This document shows positions 53,385 through 60,882 of a DNA stretch of 62,052 nt, piece by piece. This DNA comes from an uncultured Megasphaera sp. (GTDB lineage: Bacteria; Bacillota; Negativicutes; Veillonellales; Megasphaeraceae), in NCBI GenBank assembly GCA_934202965.1, contig CAKPYN010000014.1:1-62052 (forward strand), written 5' to 3'. The translations under genes were made by a program, and so were the position numbers. The notes under the pieces were generated by a model. The model had not been told where the DNA came from. It ran no database searches and worked only from the letters and a program-made list of their open reading frames with translations. Each line of letters opens with the position of its first letter. Positions within the stretch are counted from its first letter, which is position 1.

Positions 53385-54065
53385 CTATACATCCTTTTCT
53401 TTGGCCTGCAGCAAAAAGCTGCCATTTTTCTCACCGATAATTTCTACGTCTGCTTGAATAGCTGTTAATTTTTCTCGTAAATACGACACATAAATCCAAA
53501 CAATATCTTCCGTTACTTCTTCTTCGCCGTTCCATACATGCGAAAAAATCGTTGCCGTTTCTAATGGTTTTCCCACATTCAGCATAAAAAATTTCATTAA
53601 TTTCGTTTCTTTATTAGCCAACCGAATGGCATTTTTACACGATAATTCTTGTTCTTCGACATTTAATTCCACATGGCCTGCCGCTAATTTAGAAGGTGTA
53701 AACGTTGTAGAACGCCGCGTCATGGAACGAATTCGCGCCAGCAGCTCTGCCATCGCAAAGGGCTTTGTCAAATAATCATCCGCACCAGCATCCAGCCCAG
53801 TAATACGATCGTCAACTTCTGCTTTTGCCGTCAACATAATAACCGGCGTCGTATCCCCGCTGCTACGCAGCTTTTTCAACGCACCAATGCCATCCAGTTT
53901 CGGCATCATAATATCGAAAATCATACAATCATAGGTGTTGCTGAGGCCCTTTTCTACCGCAGCCATGCCATCATACACCGCATCCACTTCATATCCTGAA
54001 TGTTCTAAAACAGCAACTAATGCCATAGACATCGCTTTTTCATCTTCAGCTAATAATAATTTCAT
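53385..54065 (-). CDS. OmpR/PhoB-family response regulator
   Basis: 226 residues from ATG 54065 (AAGGAG 6 nt upstream). The receiver has the acidic pair in LAEDEKAM, phospho-Asp in CMIFDIMMPKLDG and Lys in DDYLTKPF. The C-terminal winged helix contains NVEEQELSCKN, ETATIFSHVW and WIYVSYLREKL. It pairs with the downstream kinase and begins 13 bp after the alarmone synthetase gene. Confidence 0.93.
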   Translation of the reverse strand: MKLLLAEDEKAMSMALVAVLEHSGYEVDAVYDGMAAVEKGLSNTYDCMIFDIMMPKLDGIGALKKLRSSGDTTPVIMLTAKAEVDDRITGLDAGADDYLTKPFAMAELLARIRSMTRRSTTFTPSKLAAGHVELNVEEQELSCKNAIRLANKETKLMKFFMLNVGKPLETATIFSHVWNGEEEVTEDIVWIYVSYLREKLTAIQADVEIIGEKNGSFLLQAKEKDV

Positions 54066-54078
54066 ATACTGCTCCTTT

Positions 54079-54699
54079 TTATCCGTTATCTGCATGTATC
54101 AAATTGCGAATCGTCTGCATGGATACATCACAGGCTGCCAATTCATCAGCACACCGCTTCAATTCCCGCACAATCATTTCCGGATTTTTAATCGTATGTT
54201 TATATTTCATTTGGTGTTCCAAACTGGCCCAAGAATCCATGGCAATCGTCCGCAGCTGTATTTCAGCAAAAAAATGACCCGGATTAGCTCCTGTCACATC
54301 TTCATACGGCACTTCCACTTCGACAATCATATGATAGCTGCGATATCCATTGGGTTTGACATGTTGAATGTAATCTTTTTCTTCAACGACACGCACGCCA
54401 GGCAAAGCAGCAATCGCTTTAATATTACGATAAATATCATCCAAAAAACAGCAAACAATACGCAATCCAATCGCATCCCGAATCTCATGCAGCGCAGCAT
54501 ATGCCGTCTGCGGCAGCCCTTTGCGCGTACATTTTTCCAGCATACTGTCTTCACTTTTGATGCGATAAATTAAATGTTCATACGCCGCTTCTCCTTCTTG
54601 CTCTTTAATACGACGACTATATTCTTGAATCTCTTTAACAAGATATTCCATCACAGCCTGTACTGCCGGCTTGTACTTTCCATATATAGACTCACTCAT
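54079..54699 (-). CDS. Small alarmone synthetase (RelA/SpoT domain, RelQ/YjbM-like)
   Basis: 206 residues from ATG 54699 (GAGGTG 6 nt before). It consists of the (p)ppGpp synthetase domain alone: YEHLIYRIKSEDSMLEKC, RDAIGLRIVCCFLDDI, KDYIQHVKPNGYRSYH and EIQLRTIAMDSWASLEHQMKYK. No HD hydrolase, TGS or ACT domain is present, so it should only synthesise alarmone. It is the first gene of a transcript with a two-component system. Confidence 0.9.
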   Translation of the reverse strand: MSESIYGKYKPAVQAVMEYLVKEIQEYSRRIKEQEGEAAYEHLIYRIKSEDSMLEKCTRKGLPQTAYAALHEIRDAIGLRIVCCFLDDIYRNIKAIAALPGVRVVEEKDYIQHVKPNGYRSYHMIVEVEVPYEDVTGANPGHFFAEIQLRTIAMDSWASLEHQMKYKHTIKNPEMIVRELKRCADELAACDVSMQTIRNLIHADNG

Positions 54700-54737
54700 A
54701 TTGTTCACCTCATTACATGATGACTACGTATTGCTTT

Positions 54738-54746
54738 ATTATACCA
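54738..54746 (-). promoter_or_regulatory. Extended -10 of the alarmone synthetase operon
   Basis: TGGTATAAT on the minus strand (54746-54738); no convincing -35. Confidence 0.5.
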
Positions 54747-54818
54747 TAGGTTTCGTTACAACAGGCTTACAATAGCACTCATTTTTCAGGAAACATAAAA
54801 AGTATGTTGTTAGGCCAT

Positions 54819-54879
54819 ATTTGATACATGAAAAAGCAGCCGCCTTTTCAATAGGCAGCTGCTTTTTCATGTATCAAAT
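54819..54879 (-). terminator. Long terminator after the aldolase remnant
   Basis: A perfect 22-bp stem (54819-54840 / 54858-54879) with an inner GCAGC/GCTGC core followed by T5 on the minus strand. It lies 4 bp from the end of the pseudogene and probably was the terminator of the intact gene. Confidence 0.85.
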
Positions 54880-54883
54880 ATTC

Positions 54884-55086
54884 TTATTTACGGCGCAGAT
54901 GAATAGAAAAGCCGCCGACAATTTCTTTTAAGAACGCTACTTTCAAAACGCCTTTGTCGTCATAGAAGCAGTGTTCGGTGTCGATTTCAATACCTTGGCG
55001 TTATAATATGCCAACGCACGTTCCATATCTCTGGTATCAATGCAGATATGGCCTTTTTCTCCCAGCATTCCATATCTACCTTTCAT
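54884..55086 (-). pseudogene. Remnant of KDPG/KHG aldolase (C-terminal part, frameshifted)
   Basis: From ATG 55086 the reading is MKGRYGMLGEKGHICIDTRD-MERALAYYNAK, then a one-base loss near 54992 breaks the frame. Adding one G restores IEIDTEHCFYDDKG-VLKVAFLKEIVGGFSIHLRRK and a stop at 54884. This is the C-terminal extension found on bifunctional 2-dehydro-3-deoxy-phosphogluconate / 4-hydroxy-2-oxoglutarate aldolases of Bacillota. The catalytic N-terminal barrel is missing. The neighbouring SDR fits the same sugar-acid pathway. Confidence 0.75.
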
Positions 55087-55094
55087 ATTTATGG

Positions 55095-55130
55095 AAAACA
55101 GGCACGTCAGTTTCCTGCGTGCCTATTTTT
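55095..55130. terminator. Terminator of the SDR gene
   Basis: AGGCACG (55100-55106) pairs with CGTGCCT (55118-55124), flanked by A and T runs on both sides. Confidence 0.75.
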
Positions 55131-55147
55131 ATACATTAAACTATACC

Positions 55148-55948
55148 TTACGGCTGTTTGCCGATATACGCTAAGATACCACCATCAACATACAAGATTT
55201 GTCCATTGACAAAATCCGATGCATCGGATGCCAAGAATACAGCAGGACCTTCCAAATCTTTTGTTTCTCCCCAGCGGCCTGCCGGTGTTTTAGAAACAAT
55301 AAATTTGTCGAAGGGATGACGAGAACCATCCGGCTGTATTTCTCTGAGCGGTGCTGTCTGTGGCGTTGCAATATACCCAGGTCCAATGCCGTTGCATTGA
55401 ATATTGGCACTGCCAAATTCAGAGCAAATATTGCGAGTAAGCATTTTCAGCCCGCCTTTAGCTGCTGCATACGCAGATACGGTTTCACGGCCTAATTCAC
55501 TCATCATGGAGCAAATGTTAATAATTTTGCCGTGTCCTTTTTTAATCATGCCAGGAATAACAGCTTTTGAAACAATAAACGGAGCGACTAAGTCAATATC
55601 CACGACTTGGCGGAATTCTTCGACCTTCATATCACACATAGGAATACGTTTGATAATGCCGGCATTATTGACGAGAATATCAATCGTACCCAATGTTTTT
55701 TCTATTTCAGCGACTAATTCCTGTACTTTATCTTCTTCAGTAACATCACAAATATATCCGTGCGCTTCAATGCCAGCTGCTTCATAATCTTTCATTGCCT
55801 GTGCCAAGTGTTCTTCACTACGGCAGTTAAACGCAATTTTCGCACCAGCTTTAGCTAATGCACTGGCCATGGCAAAACCAATCCCATAGGAACCGCCTGT
55901 AACAAGGGCAACTTTTCCAACTAATGAAAACTGATCTAAATAACTCAT
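55148..55948 (-). CDS. Short-chain dehydrogenase, gluconate 5-dehydrogenase-like
   Basis: 266 residues from ATG 55948 (AGGAGG 7 nt upstream; the frame is open 17 codons further). The SDR pattern is complete: TGGSYGIG, NNAG, catalytic Ser in CSMMSELGRE, YAAAK and the PGYIATPQTAPLRE segment. The latter, with SDASDFVNGQILYVDGG and the C-terminal AYIGKQP, is typical of gluconate 5-dehydrogenase (2-deoxygluconate 3-dehydrogenase relatives). It reduces 5-ketogluconate or a related keto-sugar acid with NAD(P)H. Confidence 0.87.
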   Translation of the reverse strand: MSYLDQFSLVGKVALVTGGSYGIGFAMASALAKAGAKIAFNCRSEEHLAQAMKDYEAAGIEAHGYICDVTEEDKVQELVAEIEKTLGTIDILVNNAGIIKRIPMCDMKVEEFRQVVDIDLVAPFIVSKAVIPGMIKKGHGKIINICSMMSELGRETVSAYAAAKGGLKMLTRNICSEFGSANIQCNGIGPGYIATPQTAPLREIQPDGSRHPFDKFIVSKTPAGRWGETKDLEGPAVFLASDASDFVNGQILYVDGGILAYIGKQP

Positions 55949-56075
55949 TACACTACCTCCTGCATGAACATATCTTACATAACCATAAGCCTCTTTCATG
56001 GCGATGTATCACCAAAAATCGTATGAACCCATATAATTATCTGTTATTAATCTTAAGTATAGTTTATATAAAATA

Positions 56076-56111
56076 TAGGGACTTGTGAATAATAATATCC
56101 ATAAGTCCCTA
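56076..56111 (-). terminator. Terminator after the SGNH hydrolase gene
   Basis: AGGGACTT (56077-56084) and AAGTCCCT (56103-56110) form the stem; the minus strand continues with ATATTTTAT. Confidence 0.6.
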
Positions 56112-56135
56112 CAAAGTAATCTCCTTATTTTTTTA

Positions 56136-56705
56136 CTATATTCGAATGCATCGAATCGCTTCTTCTGCCATCAAGGCATATCCGGCTTCATTCGGATGTA
56201 CGCCATCTGCATACAAACTCGTATGAAATTGTATTTCAGCATCTTGTATTCGTTTATAAAAATCAATCGGTACTGCGTGATACGTTATGCACTGCGTCAG
56301 CAACCACTGTCGATACGTCTCCAGTTTTCGGTTATTGCCTTCTACCTCTTCTTGTCGCTGCCAGCCAAAAAGAACGCTTTCTGGTTTCATGGCTAAGGGT
56401 ATTCCTACATACAATGTATTGCTGGCCTGGGCTGCATATTGCATCATCTGCTGCATATGATGTTCCATTTGTTCAAGAGATACATGCTGCAATATATCAT
56501 TGGACCCACCCATAAGGCATACCGCATCATAAGCCATCATATCTATTCGCTGCATACGCTGCAGCATTCCTTCGGTCGTATCTCCGCATATACCTTTATT
56601 ACAGACGCGAATACCTGTTTTTTGTTCTAACAAAACAGTCCAGCGAGCCGAAACCGGCACATCATACCCATACGTCAAGCTGTCTCCGATACATACGATA
56701 TTCAT
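56136..56705 (-). CDS. SGNH/GDSL-family hydrolase
   Basis: 189-residue esterase/lipase-like enzyme. Block I has the nucleophile Ser in CIGDSLTYGYD, block III the Asn in MGGSNDI, and block V the Asp-His in DGVHPNEAGY; a Gly-rich block II appears at GICGDTTEGM. No signal peptide, so probably cytosolic. Only 12 bp separate it from the ECF fusion gene, so it belongs to the T-box-controlled ECF transcript. Substrate unknown; TesA- or arylesterase-like activity is typical. Confidence 0.87.
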   Translation of the reverse strand: MNIVCIGDSLTYGYDVPVSARWTVLLEQKTGIRVCNKGICGDTTEGMLQRMQRIDMMAYDAVCLMGGSNDILQHVSLEQMEHHMQQMMQYAAQASNTLYVGIPLAMKPESVLFGWQRQEEVEGNNRKLETYRQWLLTQCITYHAVPIDFYKRIQDAEIQFHTSLYADGVHPNEAGYALMAEEAIRCIRI

Positions 56706-56717
56706 AGCGACAATCCC

Positions 56718-58184
56718 CTATTTGCTTTGCAATGCCGTAACAGCCGCATCTGCCGTAAGCCATGGTTCTGTAAAATGATATCCTGCCTTTTCTAAATCCA
56801 TTTGGCAGGCAAACACTGGAGGAATGGCTGTTTTATACACATCATGTTCATACATATAGCGAAGCGTCGTTTCGACATTGCTGTCACAAAGAATGTGCCC
56901 CTGATCCAACAAAACGAGACGGTTGGCATACGGCAGCACCGCTTCCAGGGAGTGTTCAATAACCACAATCGTATGCCCGTATTTGACATTGAGTTCGTGA
57001 ATTAACACGTAGAAATCATGCGTTCCTTCCGGATCTAACGCCGATGTCGGTTCATCAAATACGAGAATATCCGGATTCGTTGCCAAGACACTGGCAATGA
57101 CCAACCGCTGCCGCTGGCCACCGGAAAGATTACTCAATGCCCGCTTGCGATACGGCATCATGCCTACTTTTTCTAACGATTCTGTAATGGCTTCTTCAAT
57201 TTTTTCCGATGACACGCCTTGGTTTTCCAAACTAAAGGCAATTTCTTCCTCTACGGTCATAGAAACAAGCTGGCTATCATAATCGTCCAGCATCGCTCCA
57301 ACGCGACCAGCTAAATCAGATATCGTTGTCTGCGTGGTTGCCTGTCCATCCACATATACCATGCCTTTCATAATACCGCCAAAGTAATGCGGAATCGCTC
57401 CGGTCATAGCCATACATAAAGAACTTTTTCCGCTGCCGCTTTCGCCTGTAACAACTAAGAAATCCCCTTTATGCAGTGCCAAATTAATATCTTCTAAGAC
57501 AGGCTTTTTCTGCTTGTTATAAATATAGGTTAAATGTTCAATCGAAATCAACCCATCTTGTGTCGGTTTTAAGTCATACATGCTGTGATCGGAAGTGACT
57601 TCCTGTTCTTCCAATGAATCTAAAATACCGCGCGATACAAAAAGGCGCAAGGCCGGAAAATACATAATCGGCGTAACGATAGCATTCAGCAGACCAATAA
57701 TGACGACTAACGGCAGCATGGCCGTAATATATACTACGGTCGGAAGATTCATGACAAATTTTAAAATCGTAACAAACGCACCGCCGCTTATGCAAGTAGC
57801 TGCAAATCCCGTCAAAACGGGCAAGCACGAATGCCCTTTAATCCGAATGCCGGCCAAATTTTTTACAATACAAGTACAGGTTAAGGCACCTAAGGGTTCA
57901 CTAATCAAATTACCATAGGGAAATCCGGATTTAGAAGTCAGAATATTTACCAATGCGGCTACCAGTCCAATCCCCAGGGCCTGTTTATACGTAGGCTTGG
58001 TCAAACAAATCGCCACGCAGTATGTAGCTATCGTCCAGTTCGGCGTCACACCGCCTACACTTGGCGATACAAGATGCAATATCGTTCCAATAGCCAGCAT
58101 TAACGTCGTAATCGTAATCCAGCGAAATTGCCCTCCCTGGCGATGATGAAATTCAAGTTTTGCAATATCTGCTACAGTTTTCAT
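56718..58184 (-). CDS. ECF transporter S component fused to an ECF ATPase
   Basis: 488 residues. The first about 195 are membrane-embedded with S-component character (RWITITTLMLAIGTILHL, then GLVAALVNIL and FPYGNLISEPLGAL); an ABC ATPase follows (about 215-440) with Walker A GESGSGKSS, Q loop MLDDYDSQLVSMTVEEEIAF, signature NLSGGQRQR, Walker B ILVFDEPTSALDPEG and H-loop IEHSLE. A 50-residue tail ends the protein. With EcfT and the second ATPase it makes a complete dedicated ECF importer. The T-box specificity suggests tryptophan as ligand. Confidence 0.85.
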   Translation of the reverse strand: MKTVADIAKLEFHHRQGGQFRWITITTLMLAIGTILHLVSPSVGGVTPNWTIATYCVAICLTKPTYKQALGIGLVAALVNILTSKSGFPYGNLISEPLGALTCTCIVKNLAGIRIKGHSCLPVLTGFAATCISGGAFVTILKFVMNLPTVVYITAMLPLVVIIGLLNAIVTPIMYFPALRLFVSRGILDSLEEQEVTSDHSMYDLKPTQDGLISIEHLTYIYNKQKKPVLEDINLALHKGDFLVVTGESGSGKSSLCMAMTGAIPHYFGGIMKGMVYVDGQATTQTTISDLAGRVGAMLDDYDSQLVSMTVEEEIAFSLENQGVSSEKIEEAITESLEKVGMMPYRKRALSNLSGGQRQRLVIASVLATNPDILVFDEPTSALDPEGTHDFYVLIHELNVKYGHTIVVIEHSLEAVLPYANRLVLLDQGHILCDSNVETTLRYMYEHDVYKTAIPPVFACQMDLEKAGYHFTEPWLTADAAVTALQSK

Positions 58185-58194
58185 AACCTACCTC

Positions 58195-58884
58195 CTAGAC
58201 CAATCCCTGTATCCGCATATATACCATAAAACAACTGATTGCTGCCATCAAAAGAATCACTACATAGTCTTTACTTTTCGGTTGCACGTTGCTCATAAAA
58301 CTATGGGACTGATTGCCAAATCCGCGTAATTCCAAGCTGAGTGCCATAGTTTCAGAGCGTCCTAAGGATTTGAGCATAAGTGGCTGTACTACGCTCATAT
58401 AATGAATCATCTTTTTTATTACATTGCCTTTCGTGGAAAGTCCTCGACAAGCCTGCGCTTCTTGTACCGTTTTACTTTCGGCAATAAAATCAGGGACAAA
58501 CCGCAGCGCTGCTGTAAACATAAACGCGTATTCATAGGGTATCTTTACTTGTTGAACTAACGAAGCCGTTAAATCTTGAAGCCGTGTTGTCGTCAATAAA
58601 ATAATAAATACAATCGTCATCGCCAGCATACGAAGGCCGGTTACATATGCCGATTCCAAGGAACCGCCGCCCAAAAGCTGTACGACTGCTAAGAATACGG
58701 CAAATACAACAAGACTGCAAACGGCCTTACTATTTCGGCCCAAACTGCCGCATGCTGCCAGCAAAATGAGTTCAATGACTACAAGGCCAATCAAGGGCAT
58801 TGTGGTATGAAGAACTAAGGCCCAAAAAGAAAAGGCAAAGGTTCCAATTAATTTGGTAATCGGCACAAATTGTTTCATCATCAT
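58195..58884 (-). CDS. ecfT: ECF transporter transmembrane component EcfT
   Basis: 229 residues, about five hydrophobic segments. The two coupling motifs that dock on the ATPases are present as ACRGLSTKGN and LELRGFG. GGGAGG lies 6 nt before the ATG; its ATGA overlaps the stop of the ecfA-type gene by 4 bp. It links the energy units to the S domain of the downstream fusion protein. Confidence 0.88.
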   Translation of the reverse strand: MMMKQFVPITKLIGTFAFSFWALVLHTTMPLIGLVVIELILLAACGSLGRNSKAVCSLVVFAVFLAVVQLLGGGSLESAYVTGLRMLAMTIVFIILLTTTRLQDLTASLVQQVKIPYEYAFMFTAALRFVPDFIAESKTVQEAQACRGLSTKGNVIKKMIHYMSVVQPLMLKSLGRSETMALSLELRGFGNQSHSFMSNVQPKSKDYVVILLMAAISCFMVYMRIQGLV

Positions 58885-59693
58885 CGATTCCCTCCCAATC
58901 GTTTTAACATTGCCGCTGTAAATTCTTCCATGGACTTACAATAGCCAATGCCCGGAACGGCCATGGACAATGTGACCGCATCAGGCCGACTTAACCCCAA
59001 TTCATACAAATCATCCCGCTTGGTAAATAATTCCTGCGGCGTCCCATCAAAAGCTTTGGTGTGATTACCAATAACCAATACGCGCTGACAGTATCGAGCT
59101 AATATATCCATATCATGGGTAATAATTAAGATTGTCATTCCCTTTTTATTGAGTTCCGCCAACAACTCCATCAAATGTTCTTTATCCGCACTATCTTGAC
59201 CGCTCGTTGGTTCATCCAAAATAATACAGCTTGTGTGCATTGCAATCGCCGAAGCAATGGCAACGCGCTGTTTCTCGCCTCGATTCAGATTCGGGGGATA
59301 GGCTTCTGCCAAATCCGTTAGTGCTGTAGCTTCCAAGGCATGAGCTACGGCGTCTTCTATATCTTGCTTGCTCATACCCAATTGCTGGGGCCCATAGGCA
59401 ATTTCTTCTCGTACCGTCGGCCGAAACATCTGCCGTTCTGGCCGCTGAAACACATATCCCAAAAATCGGCTTCGCTGAGCAGCATCTTGTGCCGTAATAT
59501 CAACGCCATCATGAAAAATCGTACCGCTAATCGGTTTTTCCAATCCCATCAATAGCCGCGTTACCGTCGTTTTGCCACAGCCATTACGGCCGCCTAACCC
59601 GATAAACTCGCCATTATTTATTTTTACATTAATATGTTCCAATACAGGAACCTGCTGTGTGTAGTAAAATGTCACATCCCGTAATTCCAGCAT
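58881..59693 (-). CDS. ECF transporter ATPase (EcfA type)
   Basis: 270 residues from ATG 59693 (GGAGGT 4-5 nt before). A longer open frame runs 78 codons into the T-box leader and is not used. Walker A is GRNGCGKTT, Q loop VFQRPERQMFRPTVREEIAYG, Walker B IILDEPTSGQD and H-loop ITHDMD. The ABC signature is degenerate: LNRGEKQR instead of LSGGQ-type. Since the partner ATPase domain has a canonical signature, the pair is probably asymmetric. First gene of the operon. Confidence 0.88.
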   Translation of the reverse strand: MLELRDVTFYYTQQVPVLEHINVKINNGEFIGLGGRNGCGKTTVTRLLMGLEKPISGTIFHDGVDITAQDAAQRSRFLGYVFQRPERQMFRPTVREEIAYGPQQLGMSKQDIEDAVAHALEATALTDLAEAYPPNLNRGEKQRVAIASAIAMHTSCIILDEPTSGQDSADKEHLMELLAELNKKGMTILIITHDMDILARYCQRVLVIGNHTKAFDGTPQELFTKRDDLYELGLSRPDAVTLSMAVPGIGYCKSMEEFTAAMLKRLGGNR

Positions 59694-59719
59694 ATGTACC
59701 TCCATGTATTTGAGTAAAC

Positions 59720-60022
59720 AAAAAAGCCCTTCATCCCTCGATATTTCAAGGGACGAAAGGCTATATCGTATCAATGAATATAGTTCCGCGGTGCCACCCA
59801 ACTTGACTGTAGTAGTCCTGCTCTGCATGTACGGCCGAAGCGATACACGTTTCTTTGATAGCGGTGGAAATACACCGTCGCGCCCTACTTGCTGCCGTTC
59901 AGGCCGCTTCTCCCGAATCCATTCCATTCATCGGCCGGTGCCAAACTCTCACTCTCATTGGCTCGCTGCGACTGCCTTTACAAATGTACTCGTTTCGTTC
60001 ATCGAATAATACTATGAAATTA
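59720..60022 (-). ncRNA. Tryptophan-type T-box leader of the ECF transporter
   Basis: The T-box core GGGTGGCACCGCGGAAC lies at 59800-59784. Stem I shows GAGAGTGAGAG and then GAA-UGG-AUUCGGGAG; in the common arrangement GAA-NNN-A..GGAG the specifier is UGG (59921-59919), tryptophan. The tRNA-end contact UGGC again matches GCCA. The terminator (59725-59738 / 59749-59762, then T run) precedes the ribosome site. Uncharged tRNA-Trp should induce the transporter. A second UGG (59926-59924) in a near-repeat leaves slight ambiguity, but both read Trp. Confidence 0.87.
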
Positions 60023-60028
60023 ACTATA

Positions 60029-60058
60029 AGTATACCTAACAATCTGCCTATTTGTCAA
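60029..60058 (-). promoter_or_regulatory. Promoter of the ECF operon
   Basis: TTGACA (60058-60053), 18 bp, TATACT (60034-60029) on the minus strand, directly upstream of the T-box. Confidence 0.75.
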
Positions 60059-60130
60059 TAGATGCGCACCAAACTGCAACGCATTTTTTATATCTCATAT
60101 TGAAAATGTAGGCTTTAGATACGTTGTTGT

Positions 60131-60138
60131 GGTATAAT
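60131..60138 (+). promoter_or_regulatory. Extended -10 of the exonuclease gene
   Basis: TGTGGTATAAT ends at 60138; a TG one base before TATAAT makes it an extended -10. The -35 is not recognisable. Confidence 0.5.
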
Positions 60139-60189
60139 GAACAGTACAAATGCTATACCAATTGATATGTTGGGAAAGGAGATTATTTT

Positions 60190-60855
60190 GTGAAAGCAGT
60201 ATTTGTTGACTTTGAAATGAATCCTATTACGCAGGTCCACAAAGAAGCGCGCCGTATCTGTAAGGGCGAAATTATTGAAATCGGTGCTGTTAAAATTGAT
60301 GAACAGGGCAACGAAATTTCTGCCTATAAAGAATATGTATTGCCTGAATACGAAACAGAAATGAATCCTACTTGCCAAGAATTAACAGGCATTACGATGG
60401 AAACCCTGGCAGGATCTCCCCATTTTCATGATGCATTTTTTCATTTTTTATCATGGTGCAATGAATCCAATAAAAATGATTACGAAATGTATGCATGGAG
60501 TGAAAATGACTGGCGGCAACTTACTTGTGAAATGCGTTTAAAAAAATTAAACATGAACGATCCATCCATTCGCTGGATGCTGGACCATTGGCAAAATTTC
60601 CAGCAAATTTATTGCAATTTATTAGGACTGGACAAAGTCATTTCTCTCGACAAAGCCGTAAGTACCTTAGGGGAAACATTTGACGGACAAATGCACGATG
60701 CCCTTTGGGATGCCCGTAATACATCCAAACTCTATGTATTATCACAAAAACGTGAAGAATTCCGCGATATTATGCAGCCCATCATCAACGCAACAAAACC
60801 AGCCGAACCACTGACATTTTCATTAGCTGATGCCTTTCGAGCTGCCCGCAAATAA
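60190..60855 (+). CDS. DEDDh-family 3'-5' exonuclease
   Basis: 221 residues from GTG, with GGAG 8 nt upstream. ExoI motif VDFEMNP, GEIIEIGAVKID, ExoII around YAWSENDW and ExoIII HDALWDARNT fit DnaQ/KapD/ERI-1-like exonucleases acting on RNA or DNA ends. No extra domains. It is followed after 27 bp by a permease gene and is divergent from the ECF operon. Confidence 0.88.
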   Translation: MKAVFVDFEMNPITQVHKEARRICKGEIIEIGAVKIDEQGNEISAYKEYVLPEYETEMNPTCQELTGITMETLAGSPHFHDAFFHFLSWCNESNKNDYEMYAWSENDWRQLTCEMRLKKLNMNDPSIRWMLDHWQNFQQIYCNLLGLDKVISLDKAVSTLGETFDGQMHDALWDARNTSKLYVLSQKREEFRDIMQPIINATKPAEPLTFSLADAFRAARK

Positions 60856-60882
60856 TACCGATATGCAAAGGAGACTTTCGCT

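Noticed and set aside
59694..59927. N-terminal extension of the EcfA-type protein
   Set aside because: The extra 78 codons read through the T-box and its terminator; a good ribosome site stands before the ATG at 59693.
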